Part shown: in pieces, positions 17,801 to 26,536 of the stretch
Position numbering within the stretch: the first letter of the stretch is position 1
Layout of the letters: every line of letters starts with the position of its first letter
DNA from: an uncultured Alkaliphilus sp.
Lineage (GTDB): Bacteria > Bacillota > Clostridia > Peptostreptococcales > Natronincolaceae
Direction of reading: 5' to 3'
Length of the DNA stretch: 64,000 nt
NCBI GenBank assembly: GCA_938074565.1
Contig: CALJEQ010000023.1
Coordinates: forward strand, 1 to 64,000
The notes under the pieces: model-generated
The model's database searches: none
The model's input: only the letters and a program-made list of their open reading frames with translations
What the model was told of the DNA's origin: nothing
Position numbers and translations under genes: made by a program

Positions 17801-20800
17801 ATGGATTTCTATTTAATTCTCTAGGAATTTTTAGTTTTTCCACCAATTCTTCGAGCTGATAGTCTTGGTTTTCATATGCATTGATTAAATTTTCTTTAGT
17901 CTCCATCAAGAATGTTTTAAAGTCTTTATTACCCTCTGGAAAATTCCTTAGAGCTAAAGTGTTTACAAACATACCCACTACATTATCTAAATCTGCATGG
18001 TGCCTACCTGCTACAGGAGAACCTACTACAATATCTGTTTGACCTGTATACTTTGATAATAAAATGTTGTAGGCTGAAAGCAATAACATATACAGGGTTG
18101 TACCTGTTTCCGTCAATAGCTTTCTCAACTTTTTATGGGTTTCTTTATCTAATTTAAAACCTATAGAATCGCCCTCAAAACTTTGAGTCAATGGTCTAGA
18201 ATAGTCGGTTGGCATGTTAAGCTGTGGTATTTCTCCATTAAATATGCTCAACCAATAATTCTCTTGTTTTTGTATTTTTTCTGTCTTATACAACTGATTT
18301 TGCCATGTTGAAAAGTCTTTGTACTGGATTCTTAACGATGGAAGTTTGTTATTTGAATATAATTGAAAGAGTTCATTCCATAAAATACCCATTGAAACAC
18401 CATCGGATATAATATGGTGCATATCAAATAATAGTATATACTTGATTTCAGTCAATTTAACTAGTTCCACTCTTAGTAAAGGGGCTTTACTTAAATCAAA
18501 GGGTTTAATGAATTTATCAATAATTCCCCCTATGTCTCCTTCTATCCCTTTTGTATAGGAAATGATAAAATCAACCTCTTTATATACCCTTTGCACTACT
18601 TTTTCTCCCATTAGTTCAAAGGAAGTTCTTAAAGACTCATGTCTATTCACTAATAATTGAAATGCTCTGCTTAATTTTTCAACATCCAGTTCTCCTTCTA
18701 TTGTCTGAATCAATGGCATATTGTAATTAATACTATTTTTATCAAATTGATTTAATGTAAACATTCTTTTTTGTGCGGACGAAGCTTCATAATATTCTTG
18801 TTCTTCTATCGTCTCAATAGATAGATACCTAACTTCTTCTAATTCTTTTATTACTGTTGATATACCCTTAATTGTAGGGTATTTAAAAATATGTGACAAA
18901 GTAATTTCAACGTTAAATATTTTATTAATCCGTGACATTAATACAACTGCTTTTAAAGAATGTCCTCCTATATTAAAGAAGTTATCATTAATGCTTACAT
19001 CGTGCAAATCTAATAATTCTTTCCACATTACTACTAATTGTTGTTGTATAATATCTGTTGGAGCTTCATATAAAACACCAGTAGACAATATATTTTCCAT
19101 TGCCAGTAGTGCCTTTTGATCTACTTTACCGTTAGGGGTTAAAGGTAGTTTCTTTAACTGAATAAAATAGGATGGAATCATATAATCAGGTAATTCATCC
19201 GATAAATATGCTCTTAATTCTGATACAGTTAGTTCTTTCTGCGCCACTAGATATGCCCATAAAGAACTGCCACCATCTTTATTTTCTTTAGACAATACAA
19301 TTACTTCTGTAATAAATTCATTATTTAATAATTTATTCTCTACTTCACCTAGTTCTATTCTAAATCCTCTTAACTTTACTTGATTATCTATTCTTCCTAC
19401 AAATTCAATATTACCATCAGGTAACCATTTAGCTAAATCACCCGTTTTATACATTTTTTCTCCCAGCTCAAATGGATTATCTACAAATTTTTCTAATGTT
19501 AATTCTTGTCTATTTAAATAACCTCTTGCAACCCCATCTCCACCAATACAAAGTTCTCCTACTACACCTATTGGTTGTGGTTTATAATAATGGTCTACAA
19601 TGTATACTTTGGTGTTAGATAAAGGACTACCAATTGGTACTGTTCCAAGCTTTTCATCAATAGTGTTAACATTATAATAAGTAGCATATACTGTACTTTC
19701 AGTAGGACCATATACATGTATTATTTTATTTGCACCTAAGCATTCTAAGGCTTTTCTAGCATGATAAATAGATACTCTTTCGCCCCCAAATAAAATTTTC
19801 CTAATACTTTTTAAACAATCAATCTTCATGTCTACTAGTACATTAAATAGTGCTGTTGTTACAAAAAATACTGTTATTTTCTTATCTTTTATAACCTTTG
19901 CTAATAGATCTACTTCAGCAGCTATTTCTTTGTTTATTAAGGTTAACTTAGCACCATTTAATAAAGCACTAAAGATGTCAAATACCGAACCATCAAAGGC
20001 ATAATTAGATAATTGTAATATATTATCTTGCTGGGTTATCTCAATATAGTTACAGTTTTTTAATAATCTAACTACATTGTAATGCATTGTTAAATTACCT
20101 TTTGGTTTCCCTGTGCTACCTGATGTATAGATAATATAGGCTAAATCTGTTTCTTTAACTATATTATCTAAATTACTCTTATTATTATCGTATACTTCTA
20201 TATCATCTAATAATACTTGATGACCTTCAAAATTTATTCTATCCATCAGCCATGATTGTGTAAGTAAAATGGTTGTACAACTATCTTCTAGCATATATTT
20301 TATTCTTTCTTCTGGATATTCTGGATCAATTGGTAGATATGCTCCGCCTGCCTTTAATATCCCCATGATACCAACAATCATTTCTATTGATGATTCTGTC
20401 ATAAGTGCAACAACAGTATCTGCCTTTACACCTTTTTTACTCAAGGTATGTGCTAATTGATTGGATTTTTCATTTAACTCTTTATAGGTTACATCTACTT
20501 TATTGAAGGAAATAGCAATATTATTTGGAGTTTTATCTACCTGCTGTTGAAATAGTTCTGGTATTGTTTTATTTTTAGGATAGTCCACTTTAGTGTCATT
20601 AAACTTAACTAAAAGTTCTTGTCTTTCAGTTTCTGTTAACATATCTATTTCAGATAGTTTTATGTTGTTATCCCTTACTATCTCTTCAACTATATTTTTA
20701 AAATATTTTACCAGCCTTTCAATTGTTCCCTTTTTAAATAGTTTAGATGAGTATTCTATCGTAAAGTCGATTTCTTCATTCCCTTCAAAAGCAAATAAAG

Positions 20801-23800
20801 TAATGTCAAATTTAGATATGTTATTTCTAACATTATACTCGCCGAAGGTTAAATTCGAGGTATTTATGTAACTATTATTTTTATTTTCCAATGTAAACAT
20901 GACATCAAATAATGGATTTCTATTTAATTCCCTCGTTATCTTTAGTTTGTCCACCAGTTCTTCAAATTGATAATCTTGATTCTCATATGCTTTTAAAGCA
21001 TTTTCTTTTAATTCTAATATAAAATCTTTGAATGTTTTATTTCCCTCTGGATAATTTCTCATAGCTAATGTATTAACAAATATACCAATGATACCACTTA
21101 AATCTGCCCGTTGTCTTCCTGCAACAGGAGAACCCACCACAATATCTGTCTGCCCTGTATATTTCGATAATAATATAGTATATGTAGCCAGTAATATCAT
21201 GTACAATGTTGTATTTGTTTTCATCATTAATTTTTTAATTTTTATAAAGCTCTCTTTTTCTAATGTAAAACTTATTCGATCTCCACTAAAACTTTGAGTC
21301 AGTGGTCTAGGGTAATCGGTTGGCATGTTAAGCTGTGGTATTTCTCCATTAAATAGATTCAACCAGTAATTTTCTTGTTTTTGCATTTTTCCTGCCATAT
21401 ATAACTGATTTTGCCATGCTGAAAAGTCTTTGTACTGAATTCTTAACGGCGGAAGTTGGTTATTTGCATATAAGCGAAAGAACTCATTCCATAAAATTTC
21501 CATAGAAACACCATCAGATATGATGTGGTGCATATCAAATAAAAGTATATGTTTAATTTCAGTCAACTTAATTAATTCCACTCTGAGTAAAGGAGCTTTA
21601 CTTAAATCAAAGGGTCTAATGAATTCATCAATTATCGGCTCTTCTTCTCCTTCTATCACTTCTTTACAATTAATATTAAGATCCACTTCTTTATTTACTT
21701 TTTGCACTACTCTTTCTTCAACTAACTCAAAGGAAGTTCTTAAAATCTCATGTCTTTCCACTAATGCTTTAAACACCCTTTTTAATTTCTCAACATCCAG
21801 ATAACCTTCTATTATTCTTACCATGGGCATATTGTAATTAATACTATTTTTATCAAATTGATTTAATGTAAACATCCTTCTTTGGGCAGACGAGGCTTCG
21901 TAATATTCTTGCTCTTGTATTACTTCTATGGGGAAATATACCTCTTCTTCTGATTCATAAATTAACTTTGCTATCCCCTTAATCGTAGGCGTCTTAAATA
22001 GTTCCGATAGACTGATTTCTACATTTAAATCCTGTCTTATTTTAGAGATTAATACAATTGCCCTTAATGAATGTCCCCCTAAATTAAAGAAATTGTCACT
22101 TGTTCCTATTTTTTCGATGGATAGTAATTCTCTCCACATTTCTACTAGTTTTTTTTCTATTTTATTTGTGGGTAAGTCAAATTTAGTTCCTACATCTATA
22201 GTATTTTCTATATTCAGTAATTTACTTCGATCTAATTTACCGTTTACACTTAGTGGTAGCTTTTCTAATTGTACAAAATAGGATGGTATCATATATTCAG
22301 GTAACTGTTTTGATAATTGGTCTCTTAAATATTCAACAGTCAATTCCTTATCAGAAACTATATATGCCCATAGGGCTTTGTTTCCCTTTGTGTCTATCTT
22401 ATCTAAAACAGCTACGTCTGTAATTTCCTCAACTTCTTTAAACTTACTCTCAATCTCGCCTAATTCTATTCTAAACCCTCTGATTTTTACTTGATGGTCT
22501 ATCCTTCCTAAGAACTCTATATTACCATCATTAAGCCATTTTGCTAAATCCCCAGTTTTATACATTTTCTGCCCTTCAGCGAAAGGGTTATTTACAAATT
22601 TTTCTGCTGTTAGTTCAGGTCTATTCAAATAACCGCTAGCCACTCCATCCCCTGCTATATATAACTCGCCAGGGACCCCTATCGGCTGTAGGTTTCCTTC
22701 ATTGGACAAAATATAAATCTGTGTATTATCTATGGGTTTTCCTATAGGAATACTATTAAAACACACTTCGTTTTCATAATTAAAGTAAGTTACATCTATG
22801 GTAGCCTCTGTAGGACCATATAAATTTGTAAGCCTTGTATTGTAATTTTCCCTTACGAATGTATTGAATTTTCTTGCTTGTTGGATTGTAAGAGCCTCTC
22901 CACTGGTAAATACCTGCTTTAAACTGGTTAGTCTTTGCTCTTCAACACCCTCCTGCAAATACTCTAGAAAAGCATTTAACATAGATGGAACGAAATGCAT
23001 TGTTGTCACTCTACTTCTTTTTATTTCGTCTATCATCTCTTTAGGATTTTTTTCTGCCCCTGGCTCCAGCATACAAACTTGAGCCCCAGTAATCCCCCAC
23101 CAGAATATCTCCCATACAGAAACATCAAAGGTGAAGGGGGTTTTTTGCAAAATAACGTCCTCTGGAGTAAGGGGATATTTTTTCTGCATCCAGTTTAATC
23201 TATTTACGAGAGAATAGTGTTGTATCATTGCTCCTTTAGGATTACCTGTACTACCCGATGTATAGATAACATAAGCAAGATTTTGTGAATTACTATACTT
23301 TGCTAAATTAGCTTTATCTCCTACATAAAGCTTTTCATCCTCTAAATCAATAATTCCCTTATCAAAATCAATGGAGTACAACCAATGGGTCGTTGTCATT
23401 AATATCTCTATATTACTGTCCTCTAACATATACTTGATTCTATCCTTAGGATATAAGGGGTCAATGGGTAGGTAAGCTCCCCCTGCCTTTAAAATAGCCA
23501 TAATACCAATAATCATTTCTAATGATCTCTCTAACATAATGCCCACTATGGTGTTAGGCTTAACCCCTTTTTCTATTAACCTTCTAGCTATTTGATTGGC
23601 CTTTTCGTTAAGTTCTTTATAGGTGAACCACTTCTCCCTAAAAATTACAGCCACCCCATCTGGGTTTTTCTCCACCTGTTCTTCAAACAACTGGTGTATG
23701 GTTTTTCCCTTTGTATATTCGACTTTGGTGTTGTTGAATTCTTCAAGAATTTGTGTCTTTTCATTTTCTGTAAGAATATCTATATCGCTTAATCTCACAT

Positions 23801-25382
23801 CACAATTTTCAGCAACTGCTTCTATTATTCTACTAACATGCCCTGTTAATGCCTCCATGGTTTCCTGTTTAAAGAGACTAGTACAATATTCTATTCTAAT
23901 GTGAACCTCTCTGTTTTCTTCAAAGGCATAAAAAGTCATATCAAATTGTGAGACCTTATTACCATTTTCATAGTTTATAAATTTCAGACCATCAATTTCT
24001 ATATCAGTCTCTTTCATGTCTTGCATAGCTAACATAATATCAAACAGTGGGTTTCTATTTAACTCCCTTGGTATCTTCAATTTATCAACTAATTCTTCAA
24101 ATTGATAATCTTGGTGGTCATATGCTTTTAAAGAATTTACTCTTATTTCCTTTAAGAATTCTTTAAAGGATTTATTACCTTCTGGGTAGTTCCTCATAAC
24201 CAAAGTATTTACAAACATACCTATTATATTACCCAGGTCTTTATGACGCCTTCCAGCAATAGGAGAAGCTATGATGATGTCAGATTGTCCTGTATACTTT
24301 GAAAAGAGTATATTAAGAACAGCCAACAAGATCATGTAGGTTGTTGATCCGGTTTCAATTTTCAAGTTCCTAAACTTATCATACAAGTCCCTGCCTATTT
24401 TAAAATTCACAAAATCTCCATCGTAGTTTTGAACTACTGGTCGAGGAAAGTCTGTTGTCAGGTTTAGTTTTGGAATATCTCCACTAAATACCTTCAACCA
24501 GTATTCTTCTTGCTTTCCCATAATTGATGACTTAATTAAATGATTTTGCCAAGTAGAAAAATCCTTATATTGTAATTTGAGTTGGGGTAATTCCTTTTCA
24601 TTATATAATTCCATCAAATCATTCCATAATACGCCAATAGAAACGCCATCAGAAATAATATGGTGTATATCTAATAAAAGTATATGCTTTATATCAGATA
24701 GCTTAATCAGCTCGACCCTTAGTAAAGGGGCTTCTGCTAAATTAAAAGGCCTAATGAACTGTCTTATAATGGCCTCTTCCTCCCCTTCCATTACCTCTGT
24801 ATAAAGAATGTTAAAATCTATGTTTTTATGTACCTTTTGTACAACGGCTTCCCCCATTAGATGAAATGAAGTTCTTAAAGATTCGTGTCTTTCCACAAGG
24901 ATTTTATAAGCTTTTTGAATCTTTTCTACAGAAAGTTTACCCTCTATAATCTTTATAGAAGGTATATTATAATTGGTACTAGAGCTATCAAGACAATTCA
25001 GCGAAAACATTCTTTTTTGCGCTGATGAGGTTTCATAATAGTCTCTTTCTTCAATGGTTTCTATATTACTATAGACGATTTCATCTCCAACTTCAATTTC
25101 TGTTGCCTTCATAATGTGGTCCACAAGCTCACTAATGGTAATCTCTTCAAACAGCTGTTCTATAGAGATTTCTACCTTCAGTTCTTGATTAATTCTACAT
25201 TCTAACTCTATGGCATTTAGAGAATTACCACCTAATTCTATAAATTCATCTTCTAACTTAATGTTTTCTACATTTAAAACTTCCCCCCATAATCTTAACA
25301 AATGGGTAGTAACTCGCTTCTTTTTCTCTTCAAAATCATCTTCAATACTTTTATCTATTAATATCGATGGTTTACAATCCAT
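14871..25382 (-). CDS. NRPS, T-C-A(Ser)-T-C-A(Ile)-T-C-A-T-TE, terminal assembly-line protein
   Basis: The protein of about 3503 residues starts with a carrier domain (attachment Ser near 55 in LGGNS), then has three C-A-T modules. Module 1: C about 115-545 (HHIISDG at 241), A about 565-1060, T with Ser near 1106. Modules 2 and 3 repeat at about 1045-residue spacing, and a thioesterase occupies about 3245-3500 with nucleophile motif GWSTGG and a C-terminal His in GNHIS. The specificity residues read DVWHFSLIDK (Ser, the EntF code), DGFFLGVVYK (Ile, the bacitracin code) and DVEQTGHVDK (not recognised). No epimerisation domain is present. The start is the ATG at 25382 behind AAGGAGG. The first carrier has no adenylation domain of its own, so it must receive the chain from the preceding protein. 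The TE should release the product as an acid, amide or macrocycle. Confidence 0.92.
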   Translation of the reverse strand: MDCKPSILIDKSIEDDFEEKKKRVTTHLLRLWGEVLNVENIKLEDEFIELGGNSLNAIELECRINQELKVEISIEQLFEEITISELVDHIMKATEIEVGDEIVYSNIETIEERDYYETSSAQKRMFSLNCLDSSSTNYNIPSIKIIEGKLSVEKIQKAYKILVERHESLRTSFHLMGEAVVQKVHKNIDFNILYTEVMEGEEEAIIRQFIRPFNLAEAPLLRVELIKLSDIKHILLLDIHHIISDGVSIGVLWNDLMELYNEKELPQLKLQYKDFSTWQNHLIKSSIMGKQEEYWLKVFSGDIPKLNLTTDFPRPVVQNYDGDFVNFKIGRDLYDKFRNLKIETGSTTYMILLAVLNILFSKYTGQSDIIIASPIAGRRHKDLGNIIGMFVNTLVMRNYPEGNKSFKEFLKEIRVNSLKAYDHQDYQFEELVDKLKIPRELNRNPLFDIMLAMQDMKETDIEIDGLKFINYENGNKVSQFDMTFYAFEENREVHIRIEYCTSLFKQETMEALTGHVSRIIEAVAENCDVRLSDIDILTENEKTQILEEFNNTKVEYTKGKTIHQLFEEQVEKNPDGVAVIFREKWFTYKELNEKANQIARRLIEKGVKPNTIVGIMLERSLEMIIGIMAILKAGGAYLPIDPLYPKDRIKYMLEDSNIEILMTTTHWLYSIDFDKGIIDLEDEKLYVGDKANLAKYSNSQNLAYVIYTSGSTGNPKGAMIQHYSLVNRLNWMQKKYPLTPEDVILQKTPFTFDVSVWEIFWWGITGAQVCMLEPGAEKNPKEMIDEIKRSRVTTMHFVPSMLNAFLEYLQEGVEEQRLTSLKQVFTSGEALTIQQARKFNTFVRENYNTRLTNLYGPTEATIDVTYFNYENEVCFNSIPIGKPIDNTQIYILSNEGNLQPIGVPGELYIAGDGVASGYLNRPELTAEKFVNNPFAEGQKMYKTGDLAKWLNDGNIEFLGRIDHQVKIRGFRIELGEIESKFKEVEEITDVAVLDKIDTKGNKALWAYIVSDKELTVEYLRDQLSKQLPEYMIPSYFVQLEKLPLSVNGKLDRSKLLNIENTIDVGTKFDLPTNKIEKKLVEMWRELLSIEKIGTSDNFFNLGGHSLRAIVLISKIRQDLNVEISLSELFKTPTIKGIAKLIYESEEEVYFPIEVIQEQEYYEASSAQRRMFTLNQFDKNSINYNMPMVRIIEGYLDVEKLKRVFKALVERHEILRTSFELVEERVVQKVNKEVDLNINCKEVIEGEEEPIIDEFIRPFDLSKAPLLRVELIKLTEIKHILLFDMHHIISDGVSMEILWNEFFRLYANNQLPPLRIQYKDFSAWQNQLYMAGKMQKQENYWLNLFNGEIPQLNMPTDYPRPLTQSFSGDRISFTLEKESFIKIKKLMMKTNTTLYMILLATYTILLSKYTGQTDIVVGSPVAGRQRADLSGIIGIFVNTLAMRNYPEGNKTFKDFILELKENALKAYENQDYQFEELVDKLKITRELNRNPLFDVMFTLENKNNSYINTSNLTFGEYNVRNNISKFDITLFAFEGNEEIDFTIEYSSKLFKKGTIERLVKYFKNIVEEIVRDNNIKLSEIDMLTETERQELLVKFNDTKVDYPKNKTIPELFQQQVDKTPNNIAISFNKVDVTYKELNEKSNQLAHTLSKKGVKADTVVALMTESSIEMIVGIMGILKAGGAYLPIDPEYPEERIKYMLEDSCTTILLTQSWLMDRINFEGHQVLLDDIEVYDNNKSNLDNIVKETDLAYIIYTSGSTGKPKGNLTMHYNVVRLLKNCNYIEITQQDNILQLSNYAFDGSVFDIFSALLNGAKLTLINKEIAAEVDLLAKVIKDKKITVFFVTTALFNVLVDMKIDCLKSIRKILFGGERVSIYHARKALECLGANKIIHVYGPTESTVYATYYNVNTIDEKLGTVPIGSPLSNTKVYIVDHYYKPQPIGVVGELCIGGDGVARGYLNRQELTLEKFVDNPFELGEKMYKTGDLAKWLPDGNIEFVGRIDNQVKLRGFRIELGEVENKLLNNEFITEVIVLSKENKDGGSSLWAYLVAQKELTVSELRAYLSDELPDYMIPSYFIQLKKLPLTPNGKVDQKALLAMENILSTGVLYEAPTDIIQQQLVVMWKELLDLHDVSINDNFFNIGGHSLKAVVLMSRINKIFNVEITLSHIFKYPTIKGISTVIKELEEVRYLSIETIEEQEYYEASSAQKRMFTLNQFDKNSINYNMPLIQTIEGELDVEKLSRAFQLLVNRHESLRTSFELMGEKVVQRVYKEVDFIISYTKGIEGDIGGIIDKFIKPFDLSKAPLLRVELVKLTEIKYILLFDMHHIISDGVSMGILWNELFQLYSNNKLPSLRIQYKDFSTWQNQLYKTEKIQKQENYWLSIFNGEIPQLNMPTDYSRPLTQSFEGDSIGFKLDKETHKKLRKLLTETGTTLYMLLLSAYNILLSKYTGQTDIVVGSPVAGRHHADLDNVVGMFVNTLALRNFPEGNKDFKTFLMETKENLINAYENQDYQLEELVEKLKIPRELNRNPLFDVMFALQKIEKKETDIIGLKLTDNDINTKISKFDMTLSVIEMEKEIVFDLQYSTQLFNRETMERLGTHFIKIVEEVAENQHIKLADIDMLTVKEKQQVLYEFNNTKANYPKDKTIHQLFEQQVERTPLNTAVVFKEQFLTYKELNEKANSLARVLRDRGVKPDTIVGIMVEPSLNMIIGIMAILKAGGAYLPIDPTYPQERIAYMLVDSKAQVLLAHSWLLGELEGIVTTIPLDNEECYIGNGDNLNNINTTKDLAYIIYTSGSTGEPKGVMIEHKSVINLCYWLNEKYNITKNKNIIQSTNVTFDVSVEQIQGALLNGGTIYIPSKEVILDKGKFKEFIKKNEIQFAQFVPATLKELLGEGEKLKSLKVVTCGGDQLSNELKDHIISKGYTLYNHYGPTETTVDTLTTPCIIEKQISLGKPINNVKTYILSKDNTLQPIGVVGELYITGDGLARGYLNRPELTAEKFIDNPFVPGEKMFKTGDLAKWLSDGNIEFLGRIDHQVKIRGFRIELGEIESKLLQNEFITDAILLVKEDADGNKELAAYIVAEKEMTVLEIRQHLSSQLPDYMIPSYFIQLEKLPLTSNGKIDRKALTKITGEVKSGISFEEPTNSTEERLLEIWKQLLSLDKISIIDNFFEIGGHSLKAITLSAKISQIWSIQLDLTTIFKYPTIKGLAVSILDSINNVALINDENVVLLKSGVNSKHNLFFIHDGTGEVGGYIELSNYLKYSYNVYGIQMGELCKYAPVNISIKELAIRYIEKIKLVQKQGPYFIIGWSTGGTIAYEITKQLEAIGEKVQQLILIDTFLLKNATEKGGKFTVETEKEFVKSFIKDNYFNKRIKEIDSAEKVWSTVRDYFKELSLKTTEVKSYMKSDMLNIIPEYAYSNVEILIKTINTIRTLDGARNRYEPTKIYTDTSFFKPREEKKSQPENWKNYIVNPLKVVEIPGNHISALKEPHVKTLAETIIKVIDANK

Positions 25383-25421
25383 CAAATACCTCCTTACTGC
25401 TCCTTAAAGTACTTTTATTTG

Positions 25422-26417
25422 TTAAACAACTATCATATCTTCAAGGGCTTTGTTGTATTTATGTTCTAAATCGTAAATATTACTTAAAATTTTTACTGCA
25501 TTAAGAAAAGCATCTAATTTATAATTAGACGTAAATATATACTTAGCAATTACTATTCTCACATGACTCCAGCCCTTGATAATCCCTTCCATACTGCTAT
25601 AAGCAGGGTTATCTTTACCAAAGAATCGTTCTAACCGATACCTTTCAATTTGTTTTAAATTAATTATGTTATTCAAGTTATTTAATATTACATTAGCACT
25701 TTCCTTTATCTTTTGCTCAGAGCTAACAACTTCTATGAAATGATCCTGACAATCTTTAATAAGCTCTATACTATCAAGAATCATTTGCTTCTTATCCTTT
25801 AGGTTATTAGAAAATATTTCTATTGCTTCATGTAAACTTCCATTTTTCATTTCATCCCCACAAAAAAATTCAGCAAATGTGGCAAATGACACATCAAAAT
25901 TATTATTTAAATAACCTTTATTGGCATTAACTACATCTTCATAGGGTAACTCTGTCTTCTTATAGGTTAGGTTTTCACTTCTGTCATGCTCAATAACCTG
26001 AAACATTCTTCGATCATCATCATAACCGTAGATCAATAATGTATGGGGAGCGTGCTTTTTTTGATAAGTGTCTTTCCTAATAGAAAGATAATAGCAATCT
26101 ACCCATATTATTACTGGTCGATCTCTTAAAATCGCTTCTCTAGTATCACTAATCACATTTTCACTGTGAGTCTTTGCTTCCGTATTTATACCAATATTTT
26201 TTATAACATCCAGAACAACCTTACATTCATGGCAATGAGCATTAAAACCAATTTCATTTTTATTTCGTGATAATGAATACAAAATAATATCATTTGCTAA
26301 AATTTCATGTATGTTTTTTTTATATCTATTCACTATTGGAAAAAACGAATTGTAAAAGCATTCTTTATAGTAAATTTCGTTATACGGTTCAATATTCTGT
26401 AATTCCCTTATATTCAT
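25422..26417 (-). CDS. Stand-alone BtrH-like protein, probable acyltransferase
   Basis: The 331-residue protein resembles the BtrH N-terminal domain, a cysteine-protease-like fold. BtrH from butirosin biosynthesis moves an acyl group from a carrier protein to an amine. Visible candidates for the catalytic pair are Cys20 (YYKECFYNS) and His125 (HAPHTLLIYGYDDD), a spacing of 105 residues that matches the other two BtrH-like units of this cluster. The rest, about 190-331, is helical. Its length equals that of the C-terminal extension of the upstream NRPS, suggesting a shared domain architecture. It starts with an AAGGAG site and sits between two NRPS genes, so a role in chain transfer or product acylation is likely. 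The acceptor is unknown. Confidence 0.7.
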   Translation of the reverse strand: MNIRELQNIEPYNEIYYKECFYNSFFPIVNRYKKNIHEILANDIILYSLSRNKNEIGFNAHCHECKVVLDVIKNIGINTEAKTHSENVISDTREAILRDRPVIIWVDCYYLSIRKDTYQKKHAPHTLLIYGYDDDRRMFQVIEHDRSENLTYKKTELPYEDVVNANKGYLNNNFDVSFATFAEFFCGDEMKNGSLHEAIEIFSNNLKDKKQMILDSIELIKDCQDHFIEVVSSEQKIKESANVILNNLNNIINLKQIERYRLERFFGKDNPAYSSMEGIIKGWSHVRIVIAKYIFTSNYKLDAFLNAVKILSNIYDLEHKYNKALEDMIVV

Positions 26418-26462
26418 AGTTACACTCCTTTTGTAATCCTTTATAAAAAGTTACTTGTACTT

Positions 26463-26519
26463 TTTTAAGAGAGGATTAATTAGACTAATTTGTATTAAGT
26501 CCATAATCCTCTCTTAAAA
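26463..26519. repeat. Intercistronic 16-bp inverted repeat
   Basis: The arms TTTTAAGAGAGGATTA and TAATCCTCTCTTAAAA are perfectly complementary with a 25-base spacer. The element sits between the stop of the 2745-residue NRPS and the start of the BtrH-like gene. No U-run follows in the direction of transcription, so it is more likely an RNA-processing or stability hairpin, or a weak attenuator, than a full terminator. Confidence 0.6.
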
Positions 26520-26536
26520 CTTTTAATAAGTTTTTA

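Noticed and set aside
15676-24804. Many plus-strand frames of 60-130 codons inside the NRPS genes
   Set aside because: They are antisense shadows of the adenylation and condensation domains, without ribosome binding sites or family resemblance.
14871-25382. Repeated sequence blocks within the NRPS gene considered as a DNA repeat or assembly duplication
   Set aside because: The blocks are homologous C-A-T modules that differ at many positions, including their specificity residues.
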